64,000 nt of DNA, from NCBI RefSeq assembly GCF_020091405.1, contig NZ_CP081903.1:3658501-3722500 (forward strand), read 5' to 3'. This document shows, piece after piece, positions 7,767 to 14,927 of the stretch; position 1 is the first letter of the stretch; each line of letters begins with the position of its first letter. The translations under genes were made by a program, and so were the position numbers. The notes below the pieces were generated by a model, which saw only the letters and a program-made list of their open reading frames with translations, ran no database searches and had not been told where the DNA came from. This stretch comes from Bacteroides cellulosilyticus (lineage in GTDB: Bacteria > Bacteroidota > Bacteroidia > Bacteroidales > Bacteroidaceae).

Positions 7767-9563
7767 ATGGAAAACTTAAAAAATGTAGCGCCTGTTGAAG
7801 ACTTCAACTGGGATGCTTATGAAAATGGCGAAACCTTCGGTGGTGCCAGCCACGAAGAGTTGGAAAAGGCTTACGACAGTACGCTTAACAAAGTTAACGA
7901 CCGTGAGGTAGTTGACGGAACTGTAATCGCGATGAACAAACGTGAAGTTGTTGTGAACATCGGTTACAAATCAGACGGTATCATTCCTCTGAATGAATTC
8001 CGCTACAATCCTGACTTGAAGATCGGTGATACTGTAGAAGTATACATCGAAAACCAGGAAGACAAAAAAGGACAGTTGGTTCTGTCTCACCGTAAAGCTC
8101 GCGCTACTCGCTCTTGGGACCGTGTGAACGCTGCTTTGGAAAACGAAGAAATTATCAAGGGTTACATCAAGTGCCGCACAAAGGGTGGTATGATCGTAGA
8201 CGTATTCGGTATCGAAGCTTTCTTGCCGGGTTCTCAGATCGACGTGAAACCTATCCGCGACTACGATGTATTCGTTGGCAAAACTATGGAATTCAAGGTT
8301 GTTAAGATCAACCAGGAATTCAAGAACGTGGTTGTTTCTCACAAGGCTCTTATCGAAGCTGAACTGGAACAACAGAAGAAAGAAATTATCGGTAAGCTCG
8401 AAAAAGGACAAGTTCTTGAGGGTACCGTTAAGAATATCACATCTTATGGTGTATTCATCGACCTGGGTGGCGTAGACGGTCTGATTCACATCACTGACCT
8501 GTCTTGGGGCCGCGTAAGCGATCCGAAGGAAGTGGTTGAACTCGACCAGAAGCTCAACGTTGTTATCCTTGATTTCGACGATGAAAAGAAGCGTATCGCT
8601 CTCGGTCTGAAGCAACTCACTCCGCATCCTTGGGATGCTCTTAGCGGTGAGCTGAAAGTGGGTGACAAGGTGAAGGGTAAAGTAGTGGTTATGGCTGACT
8701 ACGGTGCATTCATCGAAATCGCTCCGGGCGTTGAAGGTTTGATCCACGTATCTGAAATGTCTTGGTCACAACACTTGCGTTCTGCACAAGATTTCATGAA
8801 GGTAGGTGACGAAGTGGAAGCAGTAGTTCTGACTCTGGACCGCGAAGAACGTAAGATGTCTTTGGGTATCAAACAACTGAAGCAAGATCCATGGGAAACT
8901 ATCGAAGAGAAGTACCCTGTAGCTTCTAAGCACACTGCAAAAGTTCGTAACTTCACTAACTTCGGTGTATTCGTTGAAATCGAAGAAGGTGTTGACGGCT
9001 TGATCCACATCTCTGACCTGTCTTGGACTAAGAAGGTTAAACATCCTTCTGAATTCACTCAGATCGGTGCGGACATCGAAGTTCAGGTACTGGAAATCGA
9101 CAAAGAAAACCGTCGCTTGAGCCTTGGCCACAAGCAACTCGAAGAAAACCCCTGGGATGTATTCGAAACGGTATTCACTGTAGGTTCTGTACACGAAGGT
9201 ACTATCATCGAAATGCTGGATAAGGGTGCTGTTGTTGCTCTGCCTTATGGCGTAGAAGGTTTCGCTACTCCGAAACACCTCGTTAAGGAAGATGGCTCTC
9301 AGGCTCAGATGGATGAGAAACTGTCATTCAAGGTTATCGAGTTCAACAAAGATGCTAAGCGTATCATCCTTTCTCACAGCCGTATCTTCGAAGATGCTGC
9401 AAAGGCAGAAGAAAGAGCTGAAAAGAAGGCTGCTGGTAAGAAGCCGGCTGGCAATAAGAGAGAAGACGCTCCGGCTATTCAAAACCAGGCTGCTTCTACT
9501 ACTCTGGGCGACATCGACGCTCTGGCTGCTTTGAAAGAGCAAATGGAAGCTGGAAAGAAGTAA
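7767..9563 (+). CDS. rpsA: 30S ribosomal protein S1
   Basis: S1 binds mRNA leaders and brings them to the 30S subunit. The 598-residue protein has a short acidic N-terminal tail and six S1 (OB-fold) domains; typical signatures are VDGLIHITDLSWGR, VEGLIHVSEMSW and VDGLIHISDLSWT. A lysine/alanine-rich tail ends the protein. Codon use is strongly biased (CGT/CGC, AAC, GGT), as expected of a highly expressed gene. S1 carries more weight in Bacteroidetes because few genes use Shine-Dalgarno sites. It is a single-gene unit between its own promoter and a terminator. Confidence 0.97.
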   Translation: MENLKNVAPVEDFNWDAYENGETFGGASHEELEKAYDSTLNKVNDREVVDGTVIAMNKREVVVNIGYKSDGIIPLNEFRYNPDLKIGDTVEVYIENQEDKKGQLVLSHRKARATRSWDRVNAALENEEIIKGYIKCRTKGGMIVDVFGIEAFLPGSQIDVKPIRDYDVFVGKTMEFKVVKINQEFKNVVVSHKALIEAELEQQKKEIIGKLEKGQVLEGTVKNITSYGVFIDLGGVDGLIHITDLSWGRVSDPKEVVELDQKLNVVILDFDDEKKRIALGLKQLTPHPWDALSGELKVGDKVKGKVVVMADYGAFIEIAPGVEGLIHVSEMSWSQHLRSAQDFMKVGDEVEAVVLTLDREERKMSLGIKQLKQDPWETIEEKYPVASKHTAKVRNFTNFGVFVEIEEGVDGLIHISDLSWTKKVKHPSEFTQIGADIEVQVLEIDKENRRLSLGHKQLEENPWDVFETVFTVGSVHEGTIIEMLDKGAVVALPYGVEGFATPKHLVKEDGSQAQMDEKLSFKVIEFNKDAKRIILSHSRIFEDAAKAEERAEKKAAGKKPAGNKREDAPAIQNQAASTTLGDIDALAALKEQMEAGKK

Positions 9564-9586
9564 TAACTTCTATATATAAATAAGGT

Positions 9587-9621
9587 AAAGGGTGCTTGTT
9601 ATCACAGGTACCCTTTTCTTT
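9587..9621 (+). terminator. Probable rpsA terminator
   Basis: AAAGGGT (9587-9593) pairs with ACCCTTT (9610-9616) and TTCTTTG follows. The stem is short and the loop is 16 nt, so strength is moderate. Confidence 0.5.
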
Positions 9622-9622
9622 G

Positions 9623-9704
9623 TTCACCACAGGGGACACGGAGGTCACGGAGTACTTCTTATCAAGCAGAAAAAACTATGTGTTCTCTGTGCCCTCTGTG
9701 GTGA
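9623..9704. repeat. Dispersed palindromic element TTCACCACAG...CTGTGGTGAA, copy 1
   Basis: The ends TTCACCACAG and CTGTGGTGAA are inverse complements, with CACGGAG/CTCTGTG motifs inside. Related copies lie at 22850-22964 and 28418-28515. It sits directly upstream of the rnz -7 element. Confidence 0.75.
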
Positions 9705-9711
9705 ATTTCCG

Positions 9712-9719
9712 TATCTTTG
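9712..9719 (+). promoter_or_regulatory. rnz -7 promoter element (TATCTTTG)
   Basis: TATCTTTG lies only 7 nt before the rnz start at 9727, so the transcript would be nearly leaderless. No TTTG box is visible upstream because the palindromic repeat occupies that place. Confidence 0.6.
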
Positions 9720-9726
9720 CAGTGTT

Positions 9727-10641
9727 ATGGAGAAATTTGAATTACATATACTGGGCTGCGGTTCTGCGTTGCCTACTACCCGTCATTTTGCCACTTCGCA
9801 AGTGGTGAATGTGCGTGACAAACTTTATATGATAGACTGCGGAGAAGGATCGCAATTGCAATTCCGCAAGTCCCGACTGAAGTTTTCCCGCTTGAATCAT
9901 ATTTTTATTTCTCATCTGCATGGAGATCATTGTTTTGGTTTGCTGGGATTGATATCCACGCTCAATCTGCTGGGGCGCACGGCTGAGTTGCATATTCATT
10001 CGCCGAAAGGATTGGAAGCCCTGTTTGCTCCGATGCTAAGTTTCTTTTGCCGGCAAATGACGTATAAGGTTCTTTTCCATGAGTTTGAGACGAAAGAACC
10101 CGGAATGATCTATGAAGACCGTTCTCTGACAGTGACTACCATTCCATTGCGTCATCGTATGCCTTGTTGCGGCTTTCTGTTTGCAGAGAAGCAGCGGCCC
10201 AATCATATTATTCGGGAGATGGTCGACTTTTATGAAGTGCCGGTATATGAGTTGAATAGGATAAAGAATGGGGAAGACTATGTGACTCCGGAAGGCAAAA
10301 TCATTTCCAATTCCTTACTGACACGTCCGTCTGATCCACCGCGTAGTTATGCCTACTGTTCGGATACCATCTATATGCCTGAGATTGCAGAACAGATAAA
10401 AGGAGTAGATTTGCTATTCCATGAGGCCACTTTTGCAAATGCAGACTTGCCTCGTGCCAAAGAAACTTTTCATACTACTGCTGCTCAGGCAGGAGAGATA
10501 GCCAAGGCGGCAGGAGTGAATAAATTGGTGATCGGGCATTTTTCTGCCCGTTATGAGGATGAGAATATTTTGCTTAAAGAAGCTTCGGCTGTTTTCCCCG
10601 AGACGGTGCTGGCTAAGGAAACGCTGTGTTTGGAGGTATAA
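9727..10641 (+). CDS. rnz: Ribonuclease Z
   Basis: RNase Z is the zinc endonuclease that trims the 3' end of tRNA precursors. The 304-residue protein is a metallo-beta-lactamase-fold enzyme: LGCGSALP start, the zinc motif HLHGDH, a D in YCSDT, and a late HFSARY histidine, as in bacterial RNase Z. Length is typical. An upstream in-frame ATG at 9592 would translate the palindromic repeat and is rejected; 9727 follows a promoter element and begins with the conserved core. Confidence 0.95.
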   Translation: MEKFELHILGCGSALPTTRHFATSQVVNVRDKLYMIDCGEGSQLQFRKSRLKFSRLNHIFISHLHGDHCFGLLGLISTLNLLGRTAELHIHSPKGLEALFAPMLSFFCRQMTYKVLFHEFETKEPGMIYEDRSLTVTTIPLRHRMPCCGFLFAEKQRPNHIIREMVDFYEVPVYELNRIKNGEDYVTPEGKIISNSLLTRPSDPPRSYAYCSDTIYMPEIAEQIKGVDLLFHEATFANADLPRAKETFHTTAAQAGEIAKAAGVNKLVIGHFSARYEDENILLKEASAVFPETVLAKETLCLEV

Positions 10642-10839
10642 TTTAGTGCTATGCACTAAATTAGTGACGGGCTACGGGCTACAAGTTACAAGTGCCTTTC
10701 GGTATGCTATTTATGGTTAAAACTATTTTAGTTCTCCTTCTCTTGTAAGGAAGGAAATAAAGTTATTTTCACACTGAAAAGTACTTGTTACTTGTAGCCC
10801 GTAGCTCGTAACTTAAATTAGTGGCAAAGCCGCTAATTT
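10641..10839. repeat. Dispersed palindrome GGGCTACGGGCTACAAG with hairpin-capped ends
   Basis: The 27-bp arms 10667-10693 and 10783-10809 are inverse complements at 25 positions. Outside them, each end has its own small hairpin: AATTTAGTGC/GCACTAAATT (about 10640-10662) and AAATTAGTGGC/GCCGCTAATTT (about 10814-10839). The first hairpin begins at the rnz stop codon and could serve as its terminator. Confidence 0.75.
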
Positions 10840-10858
10840 ATCATTTAACCGTCTGTTT

Positions 10859-10890
10859 TTTGTTTTATCGAACCGAATGCCGTATATTTG
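10859..10890 (+). promoter_or_regulatory. Promoter TTTG-N20-TATATTTG of the ECF sigma operon
   Basis: TTTG at 10859-10862 and TATATTTG at 10883-10890 are spaced by 20 nt, fitting the Bacteroides housekeeping consensus. It lies ~30 nt before the first gene at 10922. Confidence 0.8.
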
Positions 10891-10921
10891 TACGGAATAA
10901 TCTGAAAACATAGGCTTATAG

Positions 10922-11242
10922 ATGAGAAAGTTATTCTACTTTTTTTTCTTTTTGTTGACTTTTTCGTCGCAGTCCGTGGCATGGGCGCAGGACGGTCGGA
11001 AGCAGGAAACGGCTCAGAAAGAGCAGCCGTCTTCTACTATTGTGCTGACTGTTTCGGCAGAAAACCGGGTACGTGTGCAGAATGCAGAACCCGGCTCCCA
11101 GATGGAAGTCTACAATATTGTAGGCGTGAAACTTACCACGATACGCATTGACTCTACGGATGTCACCGTTCAGGTGAATTTGCCTAAAGGTTATTACATC
11201 TTTAAGATTGGGAATGTCGTGCGGAAAGTGGTAATCAAATAA
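10922..11242 (+). CDS. Small secreted protein with a sorting-domain-like C-terminus
   Basis: This 106-residue protein has a signal peptide (cleavage after VAWAQ) and a mature domain that resembles the type A C-terminal sorting domain of type IX-secreted proteins (MEVYNIVGVKL and the end KGYYIFKIGNVVRKVVIK). No cargo domain precedes it; it is almost only the sorting-like beta-sandwich. It heads an operon with an ECF sigma factor (20-nt gap), so it may take part in envelope sensing, which is inference. Function unknown. Confidence 0.6.
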   Translation: MRKLFYFFFFLLTFSSQSVAWAQDGRKQETAQKEQPSSTIVLTVSAENRVRVQNAEPGSQMEVYNIVGVKLTTIRIDSTDVTVQVNLPKGYYIFKIGNVVRKVVIK

Positions 11243-11262
11243 ACGAAACGGAATAGATACTT

Positions 11263-11817
11263 ATGAATCCTTCCTATAATGAACGCGAAGTGCTGGAGCT
11301 TCTACAAGATGAAAGTACACAAAAGCGAGGGTTTGAGTTGATTGTTGCGCAATATAGCGAACAATTATACTGGCAGATCCGTCGTATGGTGCTTTTGCAT
11401 GAAGATGCCAATGACTTACTTCAGAACACGTTCATTAAGGCATGGACCAATATCGATTATTTCCGTGGGGATGCGAAGCTTTCTACCTGGCTCTATCGCA
11501 TCGCTTTGAATGAATGTTTGACTTTCCTAAATAAACAACGCGCTGTAACTACTGTTTCTATCGATGATGAAGATGCTTCTGTACTTCAGAAGCTGGAAAG
11601 CGATCCCTATTTCTCCGGCGACCGGGCACAGAAGTCTCTACAGAAAGCATTGCTTACACTGCCGGAAAAGCAACGTATGGTATTCAACTTAAAGTATTAC
11701 CAGGAAATGAAATACGAGGAGATGTCCGACATCTTCGGCACATCTGTCGGCGCTCTGAAAGCCTCTTATCATCATGCCGTGAAAAAAATCGAGAAGTTTT
11801 TGGAGGGAGAGGTTTAA
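11263..11817 (+). CDS. ECF-family RNA polymerase sigma factor
   Basis: This 184-residue sigma-70-family regulator has a sigma2 region (EDANDLLQNTFIKAWTNIDYFRGDAKLSTWLYRIALNEC in parts) and a sigma4 region (LPEKQRMVFNLKYYQEMKYEEMSDIFG, helix-turn-helix near the C-terminus). Only sigma2 and sigma4 are present, as in the ECF group. The next gene encodes a short one-TM protein that is a likely anti-sigma factor. Target promoters are not evident. Confidence 0.93.
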   Translation: MNPSYNEREVLELLQDESTQKRGFELIVAQYSEQLYWQIRRMVLLHEDANDLLQNTFIKAWTNIDYFRGDAKLSTWLYRIALNECLTFLNKQRAVTTVSIDDEDASVLQKLESDPYFSGDRAQKSLQKALLTLPEKQRMVFNLKYYQEMKYEEMSDIFGTSVGALKASYHHAVKKIEKFLEGEV

Positions 11818-11865
11818 ACCTTTACCCCAAAACATAGTCTAACCTAACAGAGAGGAAAAAAGCTT

Positions 11866-12240
11866 ATGAAAGAAGAAGATAACATATTGAAGAAGGTAGG
11901 GAAGGAAAATGTTTTCCGTGTTCCTGACGGATACTTTGAGAATCTTACTTCAGAGGTGATGAGCCGGCTTCCCGAAAAGGAAACACCTGCAATTATTAAG
12001 AGAGAACCTACGAAGTGGGAGAGAATTAAGCCATGGGTATATATGACTGCCATGTTTGCCGGCGCAGCATTGATTATCCGCGTTGCTTCTACTGACCGTA
12101 CACCTGTTAACAACCGGATGGCGATGGACGAACCTGAAACCGAAGTTGTTTCTGATGAATATATCAGTGCAGTGCTGGATGATTCCATGCTGGATGATTA
12201 TTCGCTGTATGTCTATCTCACAGACGCCGGTGCAGAGTGA
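11866..12240 (+). CDS. Putative anti-sigma factor, single-pass membrane protein
   Basis: This 124-residue protein has a cytosolic N-terminal ~55 residues (with VPDGYFENLTSEVMSRL), one transmembrane segment (about residues 58-75, VYMTAMFAGAALIIRVAS) and an acidic periplasmic tail. Position directly after an ECF sigma gene and the topology suggest an anti-sigma or sensor role. No zinc HxxxCxxC motif is present, so it is not a ZAS-type anti-sigma factor. The assignment rests mainly on context. Confidence 0.6.
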   Translation: MKEEDNILKKVGKENVFRVPDGYFENLTSEVMSRLPEKETPAIIKREPTKWERIKPWVYMTAMFAGAALIIRVASTDRTPVNNRMAMDEPETEVVSDEYISAVLDDSMLDDYSLYVYLTDAGAE

Positions 12241-12272
12241 TGTGAGTAACAACTTAACTGTATGAGAAGAAA

Positions 12273-12743
12273 ATGAAAAAGCTGATTGTTTTGTTTATTG
12301 TGATGTGCAGTTTCATCCCCTTGTCATGGGCTATGGACGGATGTAATCAACATTTGTCTCCTGATGAATTCCGTGCCAAGCAGAAAGCGTATATCACTGA
12401 AAAAGCCGGATTGACTAAGGAAGAAGCCGCTAAATTCTTTCCTGTTTATTTTGAATTACAGGATCGCAAAAAGCAACTGAATGACGAAGCATGGAACTTA
12501 CTTCGAAAAGGAAAGGATGAAAAGACGACCGAAGCGCAATATAATGAGATTTTAGAAGGCGTATATGATGCCCGTATTGCTACCAACCGTCTGGAGAAAA
12601 CTTACTATGAGAAGTTCAAGAAGATACTTTCGAACAAAAAGATATATTTAGTACAGCGTGCTGAAATGCGTTTTAACCGTGAGTTGCTGAAGGGGATGCA
12701 TCATAAAGGTGGAGAACCTCAGAAACCGCAAGGAAAGAAATAA
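12273..12743 (+). CDS. Periplasmic helical protein, Spy/CpxP-like
   Basis: This 156-residue exported protein (signal peptide ending PLSWA) is almost all helical and charged, with the segment EEAAKFFPVYFELQDRKKQLN and a long coil after it. It resembles the Spy/CpxP-like or 'sensor of ECF-sigma' proteins seen at the end of Bacteroidetes ECF operons. Such proteins are periplasmic chaperones or stress sensors in proteobacteria; for this one the role is inferred. It ends the operon before a strong terminator. Confidence 0.6.
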   Translation: MKKLIVLFIVMCSFIPLSWAMDGCNQHLSPDEFRAKQKAYITEKAGLTKEEAAKFFPVYFELQDRKKQLNDEAWNLLRKGKDEKTTEAQYNEILEGVYDARIATNRLEKTYYEKFKKILSNKKIYLVQRAEMRFNRELLKGMHHKGGEPQKPQGKK

Positions 12744-12755
12744 TAACAGAATTTT

Positions 12756-12776
12756 AGGAGCTTCGGCTCCTTTTTT
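12756..12776 (+). terminator. Rho-independent terminator
   Basis: AGGAGC-TTCG-GCTCC stem-loop (12756-12770) with a UUCG-type tetraloop, followed by six or more T. It ends the ECF sigma operon. Confidence 0.9.
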
Positions 12777-12794
12777 CATCTATTGCCGATACAT

Positions 12795-12864
12795 GCGGCT
12801 GCGAAGGCTTACACTCCCGCAAGTGTAAGCCTTCACTTGTATAAATGATGGCCTTCGCAGCCGC
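12795..12864. repeat. Palindromic element GCGGCTGCGAAGGC with nested hairpin
   Basis: Fourteen-bp perfect arms at 12795-12808 and 12851-12864 enclose a second hairpin, GCTTACACT (12807-12815) with AGTGTAAGC (12822-12830). A partial further copy of the motif (CTTCGCAG) follows around 12874. It fills the space between convergent transcription units. Confidence 0.75.
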
Positions 12865-12900
12865 AAGTGTGAATCTTCGCAGTCCTATGCATTTGAGTTT

Positions 12901-13689
12901 TTATTTTTCCAGCTTTTTAGCTTCGTTCCAGAGGACGTCCATCTCTTCCAGAGTCATATCATGCAGGTTTTTGCCTTCCTTGATGGTATGTGCTTCCAGA
13001 TAATTAAAGCGGTTGATAAACTTCTGGTTGGTGCGTTCTAATGCATTATCCGGATTGATCTTGTAGAGGCGTGCGGCATTGATGAGGCTGAATAGTACAT
13101 CCCCGAATTCGGCTTCTGCCTTGTCCTTATCCATATTGGCCACTTCTGCCTGAAACTCCTGGATTTCTTCTTTTACCTTATCCCACACTTGTTCCCGTTC
13201 TTCCCAGTCGAAGCCGACGTTGCGGGCTTTGTCTTGAATACGGTAAGCTTTGATGAGTGAAGGAAGGGCGGCAGGAACACCACTCAACACACTCTTGTTT
13301 CCACCTTTCTCTCTTAACTTCAGTTGTTCCCAGTTTTCGGAAACTTGTCCGGCAGTATCGGCTTTTACGTCACCGAACACATGGGGATGGCGGAAAATTA
13401 ATTTCTCGCAAAGGTGGTCGCATACATCTTTCATGTCAAAATCGCCTTTCTCGGAACCTATCTTTGCGTAGAAAGCTACGTGTAGCAAGACGTCTCCCAG
13501 CTCTTTGCAGATATCATTTTTATCGTCACGTATCAGGGCGTCACAAAGTTCATAAGTTTCTTCAATGGTGTTGGGACGCAGACTTTCGTTAGTCTGCTTG
13601 CGGTCCCAGGGACATTTCTCGCGGAGTTCGTCGAGTATGTCCAGGAAGCGTCCGAAGGCTTCCATCTGTTCTTTTCTTGTATGTAACAT
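12901..13689 (-). CDS. mazG: Nucleoside triphosphate pyrophosphohydrolase MazG
   Basis: MazG hydrolyses (d)NTPs to monophosphates and pyrophosphate, clearing abnormal nucleotides. The 262-residue protein has two MazG domains: the first with CPWDRKQTNESLRP and EETYELCDAL followed by KELGDVLLHVAFYA, the second with EEIQEFQAE and EFGDVLFSLINAARL. This is the usual full-length two-domain form. Its start lies 12 nt after the stop of the upstream DUF3810 gene, so the two are probably co-transcribed. Confidence 0.95.
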   Translation of the reverse strand: MLHTRKEQMEAFGRFLDILDELREKCPWDRKQTNESLRPNTIEETYELCDALIRDDKNDICKELGDVLLHVAFYAKIGSEKGDFDMKDVCDHLCEKLIFRHPHVFGDVKADTAGQVSENWEQLKLREKGGNKSVLSGVPAALPSLIKAYRIQDKARNVGFDWEEREQVWDKVKEEIQEFQAEVANMDKDKAEAEFGDVLFSLINAARLYKINPDNALERTNQKFINRFNYLEAHTIKEGKNLHDMTLEEMDVLWNEAKKLEK

Positions 13690-13701
13690 ATCTTTATAGG
13701 G

Positions 13702-14751
13702 TTATTTATTGCAATGTGTATAATAGGATATAAGCAACCCGACTACTTCGGAGTAGTTCTTGCGGCCACTTTGTATCTTGTTTCCTTTCAGGTACAGGTC
13801 GTATATCCAGTCTTGTATATCTCCGATGAGTGGACTGTATTTTTCCGTCCAGTATTCCTGATTACTTTTAGCCTGTTCAATGATTTCGGGACGTATCCGG
13901 TTGAAGAGCTCTTTGTATTCTTCTTCATCCATCAGTCGGCGGGCATTGGTAAGTACGTGTCCCAGTACTGAAAAGTATCCGCAGAAACGGATACCTCGCG
14001 CTTGCGAACGGGTACAGACCTGATAAGCGTAGAAGTTGGCTTCCGCCTCGCTGGAAATGCCCAATAAATGTGCCAGTTCGTGAGCATACGTGGCAGGATA
14101 CTGTGAAGGGAGCAGATCTCCATTCAAGGTAAATTCACAGAAGAAAGGTCCCATGCTACCGGTGACGCCCACCATGGAAATCAGTGGAGTGAAAAGCATT
14201 GTCTTCACTCGTGGTGATTTATGGAAAGGATGATGTACATCCAGCGTATCACTGATCTGATTGTATCCGCGAACTGTTTCCCGGCGGATAAGGTCCTTAT
14301 TGATGGTAGTTACATCTACATACGAACCATTCAGTTTGTCAACGTAATCATCAACGAAGTTCCGGAAGTTTTCGGGAGTGTATGCAGTGTAGGGAATCTC
14401 CGTTCGCTGGTAGAAATTGGGCTGTGAATAATTAAGTCCCCAAGCCAGATAGAACCAGACGTATATCCATAACAGATATTCAATATCATTCAGTAAGATG
14501 CGTTTCCATTTTTTCTTCTGAAAGCGGCGGGCATAGACAGGGTAGAGGAGTACGCCCGCAATGCTGAGGGCTATGAATAAGTCGCCTATGGCAAAGGGAA
14601 TGAGGCGGGAGAAAGACGAAAGAATATAGGCTATGACAGGATATACGCTGTGTGCATATATTTTTCCCATAGCCGGAATGAACTGTGTGGCCCAGACTAC
14701 TAACAAGAGCGTGCATAGCACGATATAACGAATCTTCAGCTTATATTTCAT
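13702..14751 (-). CDS. DUF3810 family integral membrane protein with HExxH motif
   Basis: This 349-residue protein has at least three N-terminal transmembrane segments (residues ~9-30, ~38-70 and ~85-105) and then a soluble domain with HELAHLLG and, six residues on, the EAEANFYAY stretch. HExxH plus a downstream Glu is a gluzincin-type zinc protease arrangement. DUF3810 is described as a putative zinc peptidase family; no substrate is known. It is the first gene of a unit with mazG and is divergent from valS. Confidence 0.8.
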   Translation of the reverse strand: MKYKLKIRYIVLCTLLLVVWATQFIPAMGKIYAHSVYPVIAYILSSFSRLIPFAIGDLFIALSIAGVLLYPVYARRFQKKKWKRILLNDIEYLLWIYVWFYLAWGLNYSQPNFYQRTEIPYTAYTPENFRNFVDDYVDKLNGSYVDVTTINKDLIRRETVRGYNQISDTLDVHHPFHKSPRVKTMLFTPLISMVGVTGSMGPFFCEFTLNGDLLPSQYPATYAHELAHLLGISSEAEANFYAYQVCTRSQARGIRFCGYFSVLGHVLTNARRLMDEEEYKELFNRIRPEIIEQAKSNQEYWTEKYSPLIGDIQDWIYDLYLKGNKIQSGRKNYSEVVGLLISYYTHCNK

Positions 14752-14873
14752 CGCAAATTTATTTGAAAGGCAAAAATATACATTTATTAAATGTCACGTA
14801 AGAAATTTGCTTTATATTTGTCGTTCTCTGCACAGAAAGCGCCGGAGGGTGGCAAGATTTGAATTAAATTTAG

Positions 14874-14881
14874 TAATTTTG
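14874..14881 (+). promoter_or_regulatory. Candidate valS -7 element (TAATTTTG)
   Basis: TAATTTTG fits TAnnTTTG and lies 46 nt upstream of valS. The nearest TTTG (14858-14861) is only 12 nt away, so the -33 box is not convincing. Confidence 0.5.
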
Positions 14882-14927
14882 CGCCCGTTATTCGCGATAA
14901 AATAAATTATATACAGATTTAAAAGAT

